From assembly GCA_013399305.1 (NCBI GenBank), contig VXAI01000091.1, positions 3,145,454 to 3,209,453 on the forward strand: a DNA stretch of 64,000 nt, written 5' to 3'. Source of the DNA: Rostratula benghalensis (Eukaryota; Chordata; Aves; Charadriiformes; Rostratulidae). The first letter of the stretch is position 1; each line of letters starts with the position of its first letter. Position numbers and translations under genes: made by a program. Below are positions 1-12,100 of the stretch, one piece after another. A model generated the notes under the pieces. It saw only the letters and a program-made list of their open reading frames with translations, did no database searches and was not told where the DNA came from.

Positions 1-436
1 GGGGGGAGAAGTCGAAAAGCCCCTTAGGTTAGATAATTAAAGGTTTCTACAAGCTACTGTCTGTCTCGTTCTTCTTTCTGCTCAAAGTATGCTAGTTTAT
101 TTTCTTTGTTGCTCACACAACTCTGAGAAAAAAGTGGGGGTTTTTTTTCTTTGAAGTAATTTTGAAAAGACAGCTGATCTTTAAAAGATGGAGCTTCTAA
201 TTCTTGTGGGAATTGATCAGTAGTGTGATTCAGACTCAAACTGAACAGATACAGAGCAGCCTTTTGTCCTTCTCTGGGATATCTGGATTCTACGTGTAGC
301 TGTACCTCTTAAAAAGAGCAGAAAATCCTCTGAACCCCCTCTGACTTTTAGGGATGGGATAGGCTCTGCTTTTTGCAGGGTGTATTGGGACTAGTGATGA
401 AATGTGCTAATATTGGTGGGTTGTTTTTTTTTCCAG
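1..436 (+). other. MAD2L1BP: MAD2L1BP intron (3' part)
   Basis: This is non-coding sequence before the terminal MAD2L1BP exon. It ends in a strong polypyrimidine tract (a T-rich run at about 421-432) followed by the CAG acceptor at 434-436. The exons encoding the N-terminal part of the protein lie left of the window. I see no repeat or other feature in it. Confidence 0.75.
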
Positions 437-967
437 GATGGAGATGTGATTAAGAAGCCACCCTCCATGGACCTGGCAAGCAAGAAGTGCCAGCAGGTGC
501 TGATGGAGTTGGAGGGAGTGCTGCAGCACTTGGAAGTCATGTTCAGTTTGACGCTGGTTCCTCGGGTTCTTATCCTGCTTGGAGGCAATGTGATGAGCCC
601 CAAAGAGCTCTACGAGCTCAACTTGGAGGGTATCTATGAGGGCAGTGCTGAGGAGAGCCTGAAAACTGCATCCTGTGTTCGCAAGCTCTTCCACTCCCTC
701 TTTGTTGCAGATGTCTTCAGTGAACTTAAGGCTCTCCCTGTCACGGGCACCATCGTTATGCTACAAGGACACCGCGACTGTGGTGTTGATTGGTTCCGGC
801 CCAAACTCCACTACAAAGTGCCGACCCGAGGAAGGAAGCTAACTGTTACCTTGTCCTGTGATGGAGACATCAACATACATGCTTCATCTCCACAGCATGT
901 GACTTCCACCTGGGAGGACTACGTATGGTTTCAAGCACCCGTGACACTTAAAGGCTTTCATGAATGA
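437..967 (+). CDS. MAD2L1BP: MAD2L1-binding protein (p31comet), terminal coding exon
   Basis: This exon encodes the C-terminal ~176 residues of p31comet. From family knowledge, the protein binds closed MAD2 and works with TRIP13 to disassemble the mitotic checkpoint complex, silencing the spindle assembly checkpoint; it also acts in insulin-receptor endocytosis. Seen here: the acceptor TTTCCAG|GATGGA at 436/437, an open frame to TGA at 965-967, and characteristic family segments such as GGNVMSPKELYEL, DWFRPKLHYKVP, RGRKLTVTLSCDGD and the C-terminal WFQAPVTLKGF. The human protein is about 274 aa, so roughly the first 100 residues are encoded off the left edge. The frame continues a little upstream of the acceptor (an ATG at 404), but that part is intronic polypyrimidine sequence, not a start. 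No frameshift or early stop is present. The identification rests on remembered family sequence and on the neighbours RSPH9 and MRPS18A, which match the human gene block. Confidence 0.92.
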   Translation, partial: DGDVIKKPPSMDLASKKCQQVLMELEGVLQHLEVMFSLTLVPRVLILLGGNVMSPKELYELNLEGIYEGSAEESLKTASCVRKLFHSLFVADVFSELKALPVTGTIVMLQGHRDCGVDWFRPKLHYKVPTRGRKLTVTLSCDGDINIHASSPQHVTSTWEDYVWFQAPVTLKGFHE

Positions 968-1323
968 CCTGTGCTCTGTAGAACTCTGATGGAATATTCA
1001 ATAACTTTTGGTGCTGCTTTAAGTGATAATAACTTCATCAAATGTATCTGCCTGTTTGTTTTTTTTTTTTCTGCCTGGATCTCTTCCCCAGGGCATCTGC
1101 TGCCTTCCTGTAGCTGGACTGTGTTCAGCTGTTTTCATCTCCTGGATTTTTGTTGAAAGCAAATACCCTTTAAGGCACAGTTGCACATAGGATACAGTGA
1201 TTCTTTAGGGACCCAAAGTGTGGCACAGGAGATGAATTAGTGGATTGGGAGTACAACTTTCCTGCTGTGTACTTGCTGAACTGGCAAACACCGGATACAG
1301 TCTTCTCTCTCCTGGCCATTTTT

Positions 1324-1349
1324 CTGGTAATAATTACTATTATTACCAG
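1324..1349. repeat. Perfect inverted repeat (11-bp arms, 4-nt loop)
   Basis: CTGGTAATAAT at 1324-1334 is followed by TACT and then its exact reverse complement ATTATTACCAG at 1339-1349. In RNA this would form a hairpin inside the presumed MAD2L1BP 3' UTR. The arms are AT-rich, so it would be a modest structure. A third partial copy of the motif follows at 1350-1359. Confidence 0.7.
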
Positions 1350-2846
1350 TAATAATAGTTTAGGAGTCTAGATAATGTATGTGATTATTGATACACTTGG
1401 CCTTTAGTATAAAGGCAGTAACCACTCTTACCTACCCCGTTGCTCCTGCAAAAGGAGATCTTTCCCTGCAGTCTGATTGGGCTTGTGTACTCAAGTGTTT
1501 GCCCATCTGTTTGATAAAATTAGACTTCCCCCTAACTCAGTCTTGGTTAATTAATAATGGAGTGGGATTCCACAGCAATTGGGAGTTCCTGTAGTTAGTA
1601 CAGTCTTGTGCTAGCGATTAAGAGAGGTTGAGCAGACTTGTGGAGGCAGTGAAGCACATTTTCCTTTTTTTTTTTTACTAACTTTTCATCTAACAGCCCT
1701 GACAATCAGATATACAGTTAAAATTAAAAGTAAGCAGTTTCTGCTCTAACCCCCTTCAGAGGAAGTTAGGACTCCTGCCCCCAATATGCTAGTTTATTCT
1801 CACTTAAAAACCCAACAAAAAAGTTTCTTGCTTACTTTCACCTCTTAGGAGTCTTAGACTCAATATGCTTCTTAAATCTGAAGAAGAGGTGAGGGGACTG
1901 ATAAAATTCAGCACTGTCTTTACCTGTCAAACTCCCATTCCAAGTCAGAAGATGTTATCTGGAAGTAGAACTTGAGCCCTTTCTTCTGGTCTGGTGTCGA
2001 GTGGGACCGGGAGAGTGGCCCTTAAGAGCACAGTGTGTCAGAACTAGGTACCTGCTGGGGTTTACCTGCAGTCAACTGGGTATAGATCTGCAATGAACTT
2101 AATAGCTCCTCATGGCTCTATCCCCTTAGAAAAGAAACTTGAACCTTCTGGTAGGGAAGTTGCTTGTGGTTTCTTGCTAGCAGAATTTGCACGACGGGGT
2201 GACAAAAGTCCTTTGGAAGGAGGGTAAAGGTCGAAGTACCCCTCTCCACTTGGTGCGTCTTTTAACCTTGTCATGTTGGAATGGAATGAGGTTGTAGGAG
2301 GAAATCAAGTTGGTATTTTTGAACCTGGAGAACACTAGGAGTGCTGTCTCTGCCTTATTGTACATTAACAACCGTTTACAATGTGTAGTAACTGCTAAAA
2401 CTAGCTCTAGGGTAAAAACTGCTAGAATGAAGAAAGCTGCCTTAAGTGCAGCTGCCCACTTGAATATGTAATTGCAGGTCTCTTGAATGAAATAGAACTT
2501 GAACGTAGGAGTGTTTGTGCTCAGGAGAACAAAAACCTTCACACCTCTGCCAAAGCTGCTTGCAATGCATATTTAAGAATGCTAGCACTCAAGTATTTAA
2601 GGACACTTTTGAACAGAAGCTGAAGTTCTGAGGAACAAGGGGTCAGTTCCTTTCTGCTCTTTTCCACAAACGAGTGCAATGTGACTGCATTAAACTGTTT
2701 ACATATTCTGTTATACTTGAACTCTGAATGCAGCAGTGATGTGGTGCCGGGAATGAAAGAAGACAAGATGCTTTTTTTTTTTCTTTTTTTCCTTATGAAG
2801 AGCTTTAGAGCTTGATTAACAAGTCTAGTATTATAATCAATATCAA

Positions 2847-2852
2847 AATAAA
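2847..2852 (+). terminator. MAD2L1BP: Poly(A) signal AATAAA (MAD2L1BP, candidate)
   Basis: Canonical AATAAA followed within 20-40 nt by T/G-rich sequence (GATTGGATTGG repeats). It lies between the MAD2L1BP stop and the 3' end of the convergent epoxide hydrolase gene. Confidence 0.55.
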
Positions 2853-2870
2853 ATGCTGATTTCGGTATGC

Positions 2871-2890
2871 GATTGGATTGGATTGGATTT
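2871..2890. repeat. Short (GATTG)n tandem repeat
   Basis: About four copies of a 5-bp GATTG/GGATT unit sit exactly between the two convergent poly(A) signals. On the plus strand this supplies the G/T-rich element expected after a cleavage site. Confidence 0.7.
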
Positions 2891-2893
2891 ATT
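2888..2893 (-). terminator. EPHX1: Poly(A) signal (epoxide hydrolase gene)
   Basis: TTTATT on the plus strand is AATAAA on the minus strand, about 65 nt after the epoxide hydrolase stop codon, with T-rich minus-strand sequence beyond it. This implies a very short 3' UTR that abuts the MAD2L1BP 3' end. Confidence 0.65.
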
Positions 2894-2958
2894 TAATCTC
2901 TGAAAGTAAAGGTTCTGCTGGTGGCAGAACAGCTTATGCACGTATCTAAACCACAGTT

Positions 2959-3160
2959 TCACAGCTGTTCCACCTTTCTGACAAAGTGCATGATGTCTTG
3001 TGCCAGAAGCTTTGGTTCCTCAAAGGCAGCAAAATGCCCTCCGCGTGGCATGTAAGAGTAGGTGACGATGTTCTTGAACACCTGCTTTGCCCAGACACGT
3101 GGTGTATGTAGTAACTCCTGAGGAAAAGCTGCAATCCCCGTGGGAACGTGCACTCCAACC
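2959..3160 (-). CDS. EPHX1: Epoxide hydrolase coding exon 8 (terminal)
   Basis: The acceptor reads TTTTCTAG|GGTTGG on the minus strand. The exon begins with the third base of a split Arg codon and runs to the stop at 2959-2961. It carries the acid residue (Glu of FPQELLHTP) and the catalytic His in [11 protein letters not shown], and it ends in [14 protein letters not shown]. There is no C-terminal KDEL-type signal, as expected for this N-terminally anchored family. Confidence 0.93.
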
Positions 3161-6100
3161 CTAGAAAAGATTAGTTCACTGCGCTTTTTGAAAGAAGTCC
3201 TGGGGAAAGTCTGCAAAAACCTTCTGACTCTAGTAGCCACCACAGTCTGCTGGAGAACTTGTACCACAGCAACCCCTTCTGTGATACGTACTTTGCTGAA
3301 AAGCTTCATTTGTGTTTGCATCTCCTTGAGTTTAAACATCTTTGGGTATAAGATTCTTAAAGTAGAGCCAGCTTTGCAAACAGTTCAATCTTAAAATGTT
3401 TCAGACTTCTAAGCTTACCTTGTTTTGTAGTTTTGAGGTATGTGGCAAGATGCCACACCTCTCGTGAAAGTCAGAAATAAGCCAGCTCATGTTTACTTTA
3501 GAATTTATGCTACCAGCATAACAAATTAGTCTTGAGGGAGAAGGTTATTCAGTCTACAAAGAAAAAGACTCTCCTGCTTATTTGTGTGGTTGATTGGAGA
3601 ACTCTGCTGGGCAGCATTTTCCTGGTCAGCCTCTTTTATAGTCATCTTAAAGGCAGTGGCTGTTAGAAGGTGCTTGGTTTCAAGTAATTCTCTCCAAATT
3701 GCTTCCTCAAGTTGATCCTTGACAACTGCAGTTCTTGGCTTATCCACCAGCAAGCTGTGTCCTTCCTAATTTAGTTTAAACTTAGAAATGCTCATGATTT
3801 TCTGTTTTGTTTCTACTGAACTGAGTGACAGATTACATTTGCTTTGTGAGTAAGTTCATAGGCCTGTGTTTCAAACACAAACAAGACTGAATATACCTTG
3901 ATAACTCGTCTGCACCGTCTCGGCCACAAGCCACCTTGTGTGAATTACAGGTTCAAAAGAAAAGTGGCCATTAACTACATTTCTAAAAAGAAAATAAGAA
4001 CGTGGATTTTTCTTGAATCAGTTCAATCTGCTGTTGTAAGTGATCTAAATGCTTATGCAGGCAAAGGTGGTTCAATCTCATTTGCAAATCTGTCTTGCAC
4101 CTACCACTTCGTTACCTGGCATGAGCAGTTAGGTGGGGGTCATTGGAGAAATTCTCCTTGTAGTAGCGCATTGAGGACACAATGGAGGATGTCACCCAGT
4201 AAATCATCACGTTGGTCAAAAGCTCATCAAGAGAGTATTTGCTGTTGAGAGAGAAAGATGAAGCATTTCATTGGAAGCTGTTTTTCAATACTATATTAGG
4301 CTCATGCCCTGAAGAACAGTTGTCATTGTTCTCCACTTACTTGTAAGCAGCAAATTAATTGGTACCTCTGTGCAGAGGTGCTAAAGCAGTAGTTTGCAGG
4401 CAGTCTGCTCTAAGTTTAAACTACTAGTCACATGTGACCTTTTATCCTTAAAATCCAGCTTTGACTGGCCAGTCTTTTACCTATCTCTTCATTAGTTATC
4501 ATCACTCTTCCTTTAGTGAGTGTTATCATGGAAGAGCATCTGTTTTCTTACCTTTCCAAGCTTCCATCGTCTTTATCCAGAAAAGATTTATCTGTCCAGG
4601 TAGAGAATTTCTCCAAAATATAGGCAGCAAGCCCCACAGGGGAGTCGTTCAGCCCACAACCTAATTCAGGAGAAGAACAGGAGAGCTATTGCAGTCACCT
4701 GACATTGTAATACTTCAGTGGAACTTAAACTGGGCTTTCATGAATTCTTCAGTTTTCTATGTGAATTCAGTAGAGCCCGCCTGCAGGGCAAGCTAAAATG
4801 TGCTAGCTAGCACATGACCCATCTGGAGATGAGCACTTTCTGAACCACTGTAACCAATTTCCATTAATTAGACCTTCAGAAATACCAGTCCTGTTTGCAG
4901 CTTATTACTCATTCAACCTGTACCACATCTTAGGTACCACAACTCGTGCTGACTGAAAGTAGTTTAGGTTTGCTTTAAACCTGCCTAATGAGAACTACAC
5001 TGATAACATAGATATTTCTTGAGACTGAGTAGGGAATACATTTTTTTCGCCTATTCCTTTTATACACCTCACAATTTTAGTGTGTTACAAAATTCCTGCC
5101 CTGTTTCCAGGTTGGAAAGTCCTAGATTATGTACAACAGTGCCTGTACAGAAGCTGCTCGGTCACTTCAGTCTTCCTTTTCTCCCCTTGCTGTATTCTTC
5201 TGATTCTAAAATATATTTATGAAACAGGATGAACAGGGGTGCAAAAGGTTTCTGAATATTAGGGATTTAGTGTTTTCTCTTCGTCTTATTTTGCATTCTT
5301 TAAGGGTTTGTAAGATTCTGTTAAACTCTGAGCTGGCTGCCGTTTCAAAGCACTCTCCATGACTCATGGATTCTCGCGTCTGGCAGCGGCCGGACTAGAG
5401 CCCATTGTGATTTTCTTCCTCTACCTAAATTGCTTTGGACTTCGTTGACATCAGTTTTTATTGGCCAGATTAATCAGCTGGTCACTTAAATGTTTTTGCA
5501 ACTCTCTGCAGTTATCTTTAGATTAAACCAAATCTTGGATAGCTGTCAAATTTTCACTTAACCATTAACTTTTTTTCTGCAGAGAAATTAGGGTCATGTT
5601 GAAATTTACAGGTGCCAGCACAGATTTTTGTGATACTCTCCCTCCCCTGGGACTTACTTACTTATTCCTATGCTTGGATTCTCATATTGACTTGTTATTA
5701 ATCCATGAGTGTAATCCTTTTCTTAAGGCAGTTTAATTTCTTTAAAAACATTGGGGGAGGAACCTCAACAAAACTTTTTTGGAAATTAAGTATGTTCCTT
5801 TATTGGGTCTACAGCTCTTTGATTCTTTTCTGATTCTTGAAGCATGATCTCCCTGTGATATTATCACCTGTAAATTAGTTTTTTTTAAAAATAGTTCTGC
5901 TATTTTTCTGATCAGAGACTAGACGTACAGGTATTGGTTTTCCTGCAGCTACCTTCACTGTTTGGCTCCAAAAAAAAACAAACCCCAAAACCCCCAACCT
6001 AGTATTTTGTTTATCTCCTTTTATTTCTTTGGTGTTGTGATTGGTTCAAGCAACAGACTATGGATTAGTTAATGTTTCAGTTTCTTCTTTTTCAGTGTAT

Positions 6101-9100
6101 TGCCAGAATGGGGTGCTATGAATTCTATGGCCTTTCTTATCTGACACCACCCTGAGACAGTCCACTGTCTTTCCTCATTAGGTATTATTTCTAATTAGGA
6201 TTATTATAGAGGAATACCCCACAATCCTTACTAGTGAGGACTGATACAAATAATTTAACTTTTCTGCAATGTCCATATCTTTCTGCAGAATCCTTACCTA
6301 CTGGCCTCACTATGTCAGGCTTCTGGCTTTTGAGGTGTTAGGGCAATGTCTACCTTTCTGCAAGTTTCACATTGTGCTTGCTTATGGTATTTTTCTTGAT
6401 TTCATGCACATTTATTTCTGGAAGCTTCTATTTCATGACTCTGTGCTTTACTTTAAGAGCCTTTTTTGCAAAAGGGTTCTTTCCCCAAGAGAAGTGGCAT
6501 GCCACTTAAAAGGCTTTGAAAACTGGTGTTTGTAGTCTCCATCTTTTTTTTTTTTTTTTTTAATGCTGTTTATTTCAACTTCCTTTTACACATCCAAACA
6601 GCAGAACTTACTCCTTCTCAAACACAGTTGGCCTTTGCTCATATACCATAAACTGTTAGTATTCAGTGTTCACAGTGATATAGAGAAGGTTCATTACCTG
6701 CAGTGTCTGGTTTGGTGGCTTGGATGTGTAAGTAACCAGACTCACGCAGAATTTCATATACATTCTTCTGCATGAAAGGGTATATACGTCGAGCATCTTC
6801 CCTAGTGAGGCCTACAAGCCATGGTAAGTAAGCACCAAGCATCACAGAAATAATCCTTCCCAAACCTTGTTTGTTGACGAAGACGACATTCAGATGAAGC
6901 CCCTTCACAGATCTAAAATTAAGTTAATAGGTAGATGGTTAAATCAAGCGATTCTTTCTCTCCATCTTTTTTTTTTTGAAAGTAAGTCTGACTGAAGCTG
7001 TGATAGAAGTATTTCACTGACCGAAATACATAAACCCTTCAGGTTCAAACCCATTCAGGTTTCACCCTTGAGGTGAAAAAAAAAAAATAATTGTGGCAGT
7101 TAGAAATGGTACAGATAGTGCCATCCCCATCCATCTGTGCCACTATGATGTTGGCTTTAGGCACTCCATTTCTGAATGTGGCATATCTATGCTGGTAGCT
7201 CTGGCTGTTATTCTTGTATCACTTTGCCCAGTAGGTAACAAGCTGTGTTGGGTATTTTCTGAAAAGCTTGAGTAGATCATGTGTGGCCACACTGCTCTGG
7301 GTGCTATGAAGTACAACTGCAATAGGGAACAGTGAGCTGCTCAGCCTGAAATCTGACTGCTTTAAGAGCTCTCCCCCTTTATCTCTTCTCTGACTTAAGC
7401 GTGGCGGTGCTGCCTGTTTTTTATTAAATGCTGAACAATCATAGAATCATACTGGTTTGGGCTGGAAGGGAGCTTAAAGATCATCTAGTTCCAACTCCCC
7501 TGACATGGGCAAGGACACCTCTCTCTACACCAGGTTGCTCAGTCCTGTCTATCCTTGTCTTGAACACCTTCAGGAAAGAGGCACCCACAACTTCCCTGAG
7601 CAACCTGTTCCATTGTCTCACCACCCTCACAGTAAAGAATTTCTTCCTAATATTTAATCTAAATCTACCGTCTTTCAGTTTAAAACAGTTACCCCTTATC
7701 CTATCACTACACTCCCTCATAAAGACTTTCTCACCATCTCTCATGTAGGCCCCCTTTAGGTACTGGAAAGGCTGCTATAAGGTCTCCCCAGAGCCTTCCC
7801 TTCTCCAGGCTGAACAGCCCCAACTCTCTCAACCTGTCTTCACAGGACAGGTTCTCCACCCCTCTGATCATTTTCATGGACCTCTGCTGGACCAACTCCA
7901 ACAGGTGCATGTCCTGCCTGTGCTGAGAACTCCAGAGCTGGACACACTATTGCAGGTGGGGTCTCATGAGAGTGGAGTAGAGGGGTAGAATCACTTTCCT
8001 CGACCTACTGGCCATGCTTCTTTTCATGCAGCCCAGGATATGGTTGGCTTTCTGGGCTGTGAGCTCACATTGCTGGCTCCTGTTGAGCTTCTCACTCACC
8101 AACACTCTTAAATCCTTCTCCTCGGGGAAGGATTTCCTGCTCTCAATCCACTCTCTGCTCAAGGTGTATTTGTGCCTGGGACTGCCATGACTCAGGTGCA
8201 GGACCTTGCACTTGGGCTGGTTGAACTTCATGAGGTTTGCACGGGCCCATCTCTCAAGTCTGTCCAGATCTCTCTGGATGACACCCCTTCCCTTCAGTGC
8301 ATTGACTGCACCACACAGCCTGGTGGTGTTGGCAAACTTGCTGAGGGTGCACTCGATCCCACTGTCCATGTCTCTGACAAAGATGCTAAACAGCACTGGT
8401 CCCAGTACTGACCCCTGAAGAATGCCACTTATCACTGGTTTCCACCTGGACATTGAGCCATTGACTGCAACCTTTTGAGTGTGGCCATGTAGCCACTTCC
8501 TTATCCAGTGAGTGGTCCATCCATCAAATCCATGACTTTCCAATTTAGAGACCAGGATGTCATGCAGGACAGTGTCAAAGTAAGTCCAACTAAATGATGT
8601 CTGTTGCTCTCCCCTGATCTACCAACAGTGTAACACCATTGTAAAAGGTTTGTCAGACAGGATTTGCCCATGTTGTCTGTCTCCAATCACTTCCTTATTT
8701 TCCATGTGCCTTAGCAGAGATTCTAGGAGGATCTGTTCCATGATCTTGCCAGGCACAGAAGAATTGTAATTCCCCCGGTATTAATTTTTCCCCTTTTTGA
8801 AAATGGGGGTTATGTTTCCCCTTTTCCAGTCAGTGGGAACTTCACCAGACTGACATGACTTCTCAAATGTAATAGAAAGCAGCTTAGCAGCTTCATCCAC
8901 CAGCCTTCTCAGGACTTGTGGATGGATTTTATCAGGTCCCATGGACTTATGTACCTTCAGGTTCCTTAGATGGTCTCAAACCTGATCTCCTACAGTGGGC
9001 GGTTCATCATTCTCATAGCCCATTTTTCACCTTCTGCAACTTGGGTGGTGTGGTAGAGCCCTTGCTGGTGAAGACGAAGGTGAAAAAGTCATTCAGTACC

Positions 9101-12100
9101 TCATTCTTCTCCATATCCTGGGTGACCAGGCCTCCTGTTTCCTTCCGGAGAGGGCCCACATCTTTCCTAGTCTCTTCCCTTTATTTCTGACATACTTACA
9201 GAGGCTTCTATCTCAGGGAGGTCAGAGTCTGATTTCACCAATCTATTTATTTCTCACACTCCCTGATGCTCTGTAGCCTTTCTACTTCCTCTTTTAGCTC
9301 TGCCATCAGGCTGTGTAGATCTTCCACCTGGTCACACCTCACACAGCTGTCATCCTTCCTATCATCCATTAGCTGTGAGAGGTTAAAGCACTCCCTGCAG
9401 CCAAAGACCTGGGTGGCTCCATGTTTGTCTCGGTGAGTGATGGTTGTGGTTACTCCATGCTTAAATCTGTCGCTGCTGCTGCTGTTCCTGACCTTGCCTC
9501 ATCAGCTGCCCTTGTGCAAGCTGCCAGCTCCCTGTGGGTTCCCTTGCTGCTCTGGCCTTTCCCCACCTCAGAAAAGCATGGAAAAGGGCCTGTTTTGCCA
9601 CAATTGCTCGACTCCGCTGTGGATGTGCTGGCACTGGAGCTGTTTGTCTTAGTGTGACCAATGAGCTGTCATGCCATCTTCTAAGGAAGGCATTGTCTTT
9701 CTCTTCTGATCAGTCTCAACTCTGCATTTTAGATTGGAAAGTCCTGTACTTCATGGTACTGTTCAGCTGCTGAAAGGTTGAGCTCCTTCCTTCCTTCTCT
9801 CCCCACTGATTTTAAATTTCTCTCCTTCCTGATTTAGAATGCTGATCTGCTTTGAATCAGAATGCAGCAGCGTGTACTTCCACAGCTAGTGGAAGAGAAG
9901 CCAAACAGCACTGAAATTCAGGAAGCATGAGAATGGGACCACTAACAATGCAAAGCATATGAATACAACTGAATGCACAGGGGTGGGGATGTTGTCGGAG
10001 AAAACAAAGCAGAAGGGGATGAGAGGCAGGGCAGAAGGAAGGCAGGACCAGGACTGTGGATTCAGAAGATAGGGTAATAGTAGGAGGCAGCTTTTCTGCA
10101 CTGATTCCCTTTGCTACTCACTGTGGCAGCATCTGGGCCATATTTGTGGTAACACGAGATCCCCAGTCTCCTCCCTGCACATAGTATTGCTTGAAGCCCA
10201 GTCTGTTCATTAGCTTATGAAATATCCGAGCAGTTGCTATGGTGTCAAAACCTGTAGGTAAAGAAAGACACTGGACAGGAAACCTGGTTTTCCTACCATT
10301 CATACCCTGGCCAAAGGCTGTGGCCTGACAAGAGGCATGCGAGTGTGCTGCTGTGTTGAAGGCACAGTGTGCTACGCTGCTCTGCCTCACTCCTTGGCAC
10401 TAAAGCGAGCAGAAGATGATGGAAATTCAGTGGAAAACGGAGAAAGTGGAAAGCAGAACTAGTTTCCAGTTACCGTGGCCTTCCAAATCTCTACAGCCAG
10501 CCCCAGAACCTCAGCCACATGGGTGTTAGTGCAGAGCCAAGCATCTGCATTCACAAACTGCAGTGCTGAGGAGCCCGGGGATGGCTGAGGTGTTACTCCA
10601 TAAACCTTGTGATTCCTGCAGAGCCTTTTCATTGCTTACCTTTCTGGTGTGGCGCCTCTGAGAAGCCATAGCCTGGAATGGATGGGCAGATGACCTCAAA
10701 CACCACATCACCCTCATTCAGGCCATGCTCGGCTGGCTCCGTGAGCAGAGGGATGATCTTGTAGAACTCATAGAAGGAGCCGGGCCAGCCGTGGACCATC
10801 AGCAGAGGTTGAACAGCTCTACCGTGAGGGACATAGGAGGGCTTCACGTGGATAAAATGGATATCAATCCCTGCCAGACATCCAAGACAGATAAATTAAA
10901 GCTCTGCTTCTATCACAGTCTCTGCTTTCTACTCTGAAGAAGAAGGGTGGCGCATTGTAGTTAGCATTCATAGCAGAATTTGCACCATCAACCCACAGCA
11001 AGAAGATGCCTAGCTAAAAGGGGATGCCTGGTATCATATCTATGTCTCATCTTTATCATACATTCAGAGGTATTGATCCCAGCCCCAGATATTTGGGTCA
11101 GAGGAGACTGAGCACCCATCTCTTGAGAAACTGTTCTCTCAGTATGTAAGTACAGCTGTACTTAAATTAACAGCACAATGCAAGTTCGATACATGCAAAA
11201 ACACATCAAAATTATAAATATGTGGGTGATAGGAAGAGAAACATGAAAAAGTTAAGTGCAAGGTAGAAGTTTAATCTGCAGATCACTTACCTAAAGTCTG
11301 GCTAACTTCACCTGGCTAAACTGCGTGGTGGTGGGAATTCTGGCCTGAGTCTGAGTAAATTTTGCAATTTTCAAAGGTGGCTTCAAGGCAATGGCAGAAG
11401 AAAACCTCACCATGAGTTAGCACAGGTTCAGAGCCATCTTGAGACAGACCTAATCTTACTGCAGTTGTGTAATGGTCTTAATCCACAGAGGGTTATTAAT
11501 AATATAGCCTCCACTAATGACTCGTATCAGTAAACTGTCATGCACACTGTTATCTTAAATATTGCACCCTCTTAAATCCTCCCCTTCCATCCATGTGTTT
11601 CAGAAAGAGACCTACTCAAGCCACAGAGACCCCCTCACCTTCAATAGTGGTTTGGAAATGAGGATATTTGTTCAGGACTTCCACTTGCTTGCGCCAGTCA
11701 AACTGGTTCCTCCAGTAGGCCACCACCTTCTGCAGGTAGTTGGAGTTGAAGCCGTAGTGGAAGGCAGCCCCTTCCAGTGGTGGTGTGTAACGGGCCTGCT
11801 CCAGGCGACGGTGCAGGTCCTGCAGACGGGAGCCCTTCTTGCCAGGCTGGCCAGCTGCCTGTGCTGGCCAGTAGCTGCTCTGCTGGCTTTTGTACTGCTA
11901 TCTGGGACATGACAAGCCTTCCTGAAGCAGTGACAGACTCTGCATGGTCCCCTGAATCATTTATATGGGGAATTAATTTTTCTACTAGGGCACCTATGAG
12001 TACCTTGCTGCTAACTTGCTTTAGAATTTTTGGCACTAGGAGCTTGCTGGCACCACAGGCTAGGAGAAGAATAAGAAGTTCAGCCTGAGCTGCTGACCAC

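Larger units (their letters stand above)
968..2870 (+). other. MAD2L1BP: MAD2L1BP 3' UTR (probable extent)
   Basis: This is non-coding sequence after the stop. The canonical AATAAA at 2847-2852, with T/G-rich sequence just after it, is the best candidate poly(A) site and would give a 3' UTR of about 1.9 kb. ATTAAA-like sequence near 1720 could give a shorter form. The minus-strand open frames at 2177-2766 show no family resemblance and I treat them as chance. A perfect 11-bp inverted repeat lies at 1324-1349. Confidence 0.5.

Noticed and set aside
404..436. Extension of the MAD2L1BP frame to an ATG at 404
   Set aside because: It runs through the intronic polypyrimidine tract and the CAG acceptor; the true upstream residues come from exons outside the window.
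7040..7065. A GGTTCAAACCC tRNA B-box-like motif
   Set aside because: No A box, acceptor stem or anticodon arm can be folded around it.
7947..8686. Minus-strand frames encoding an RT-like protein, as a possible host gene
   Set aside because: They are pieces of the CR1 reverse transcriptase, with frameshifts and stops and a broken catalytic box.
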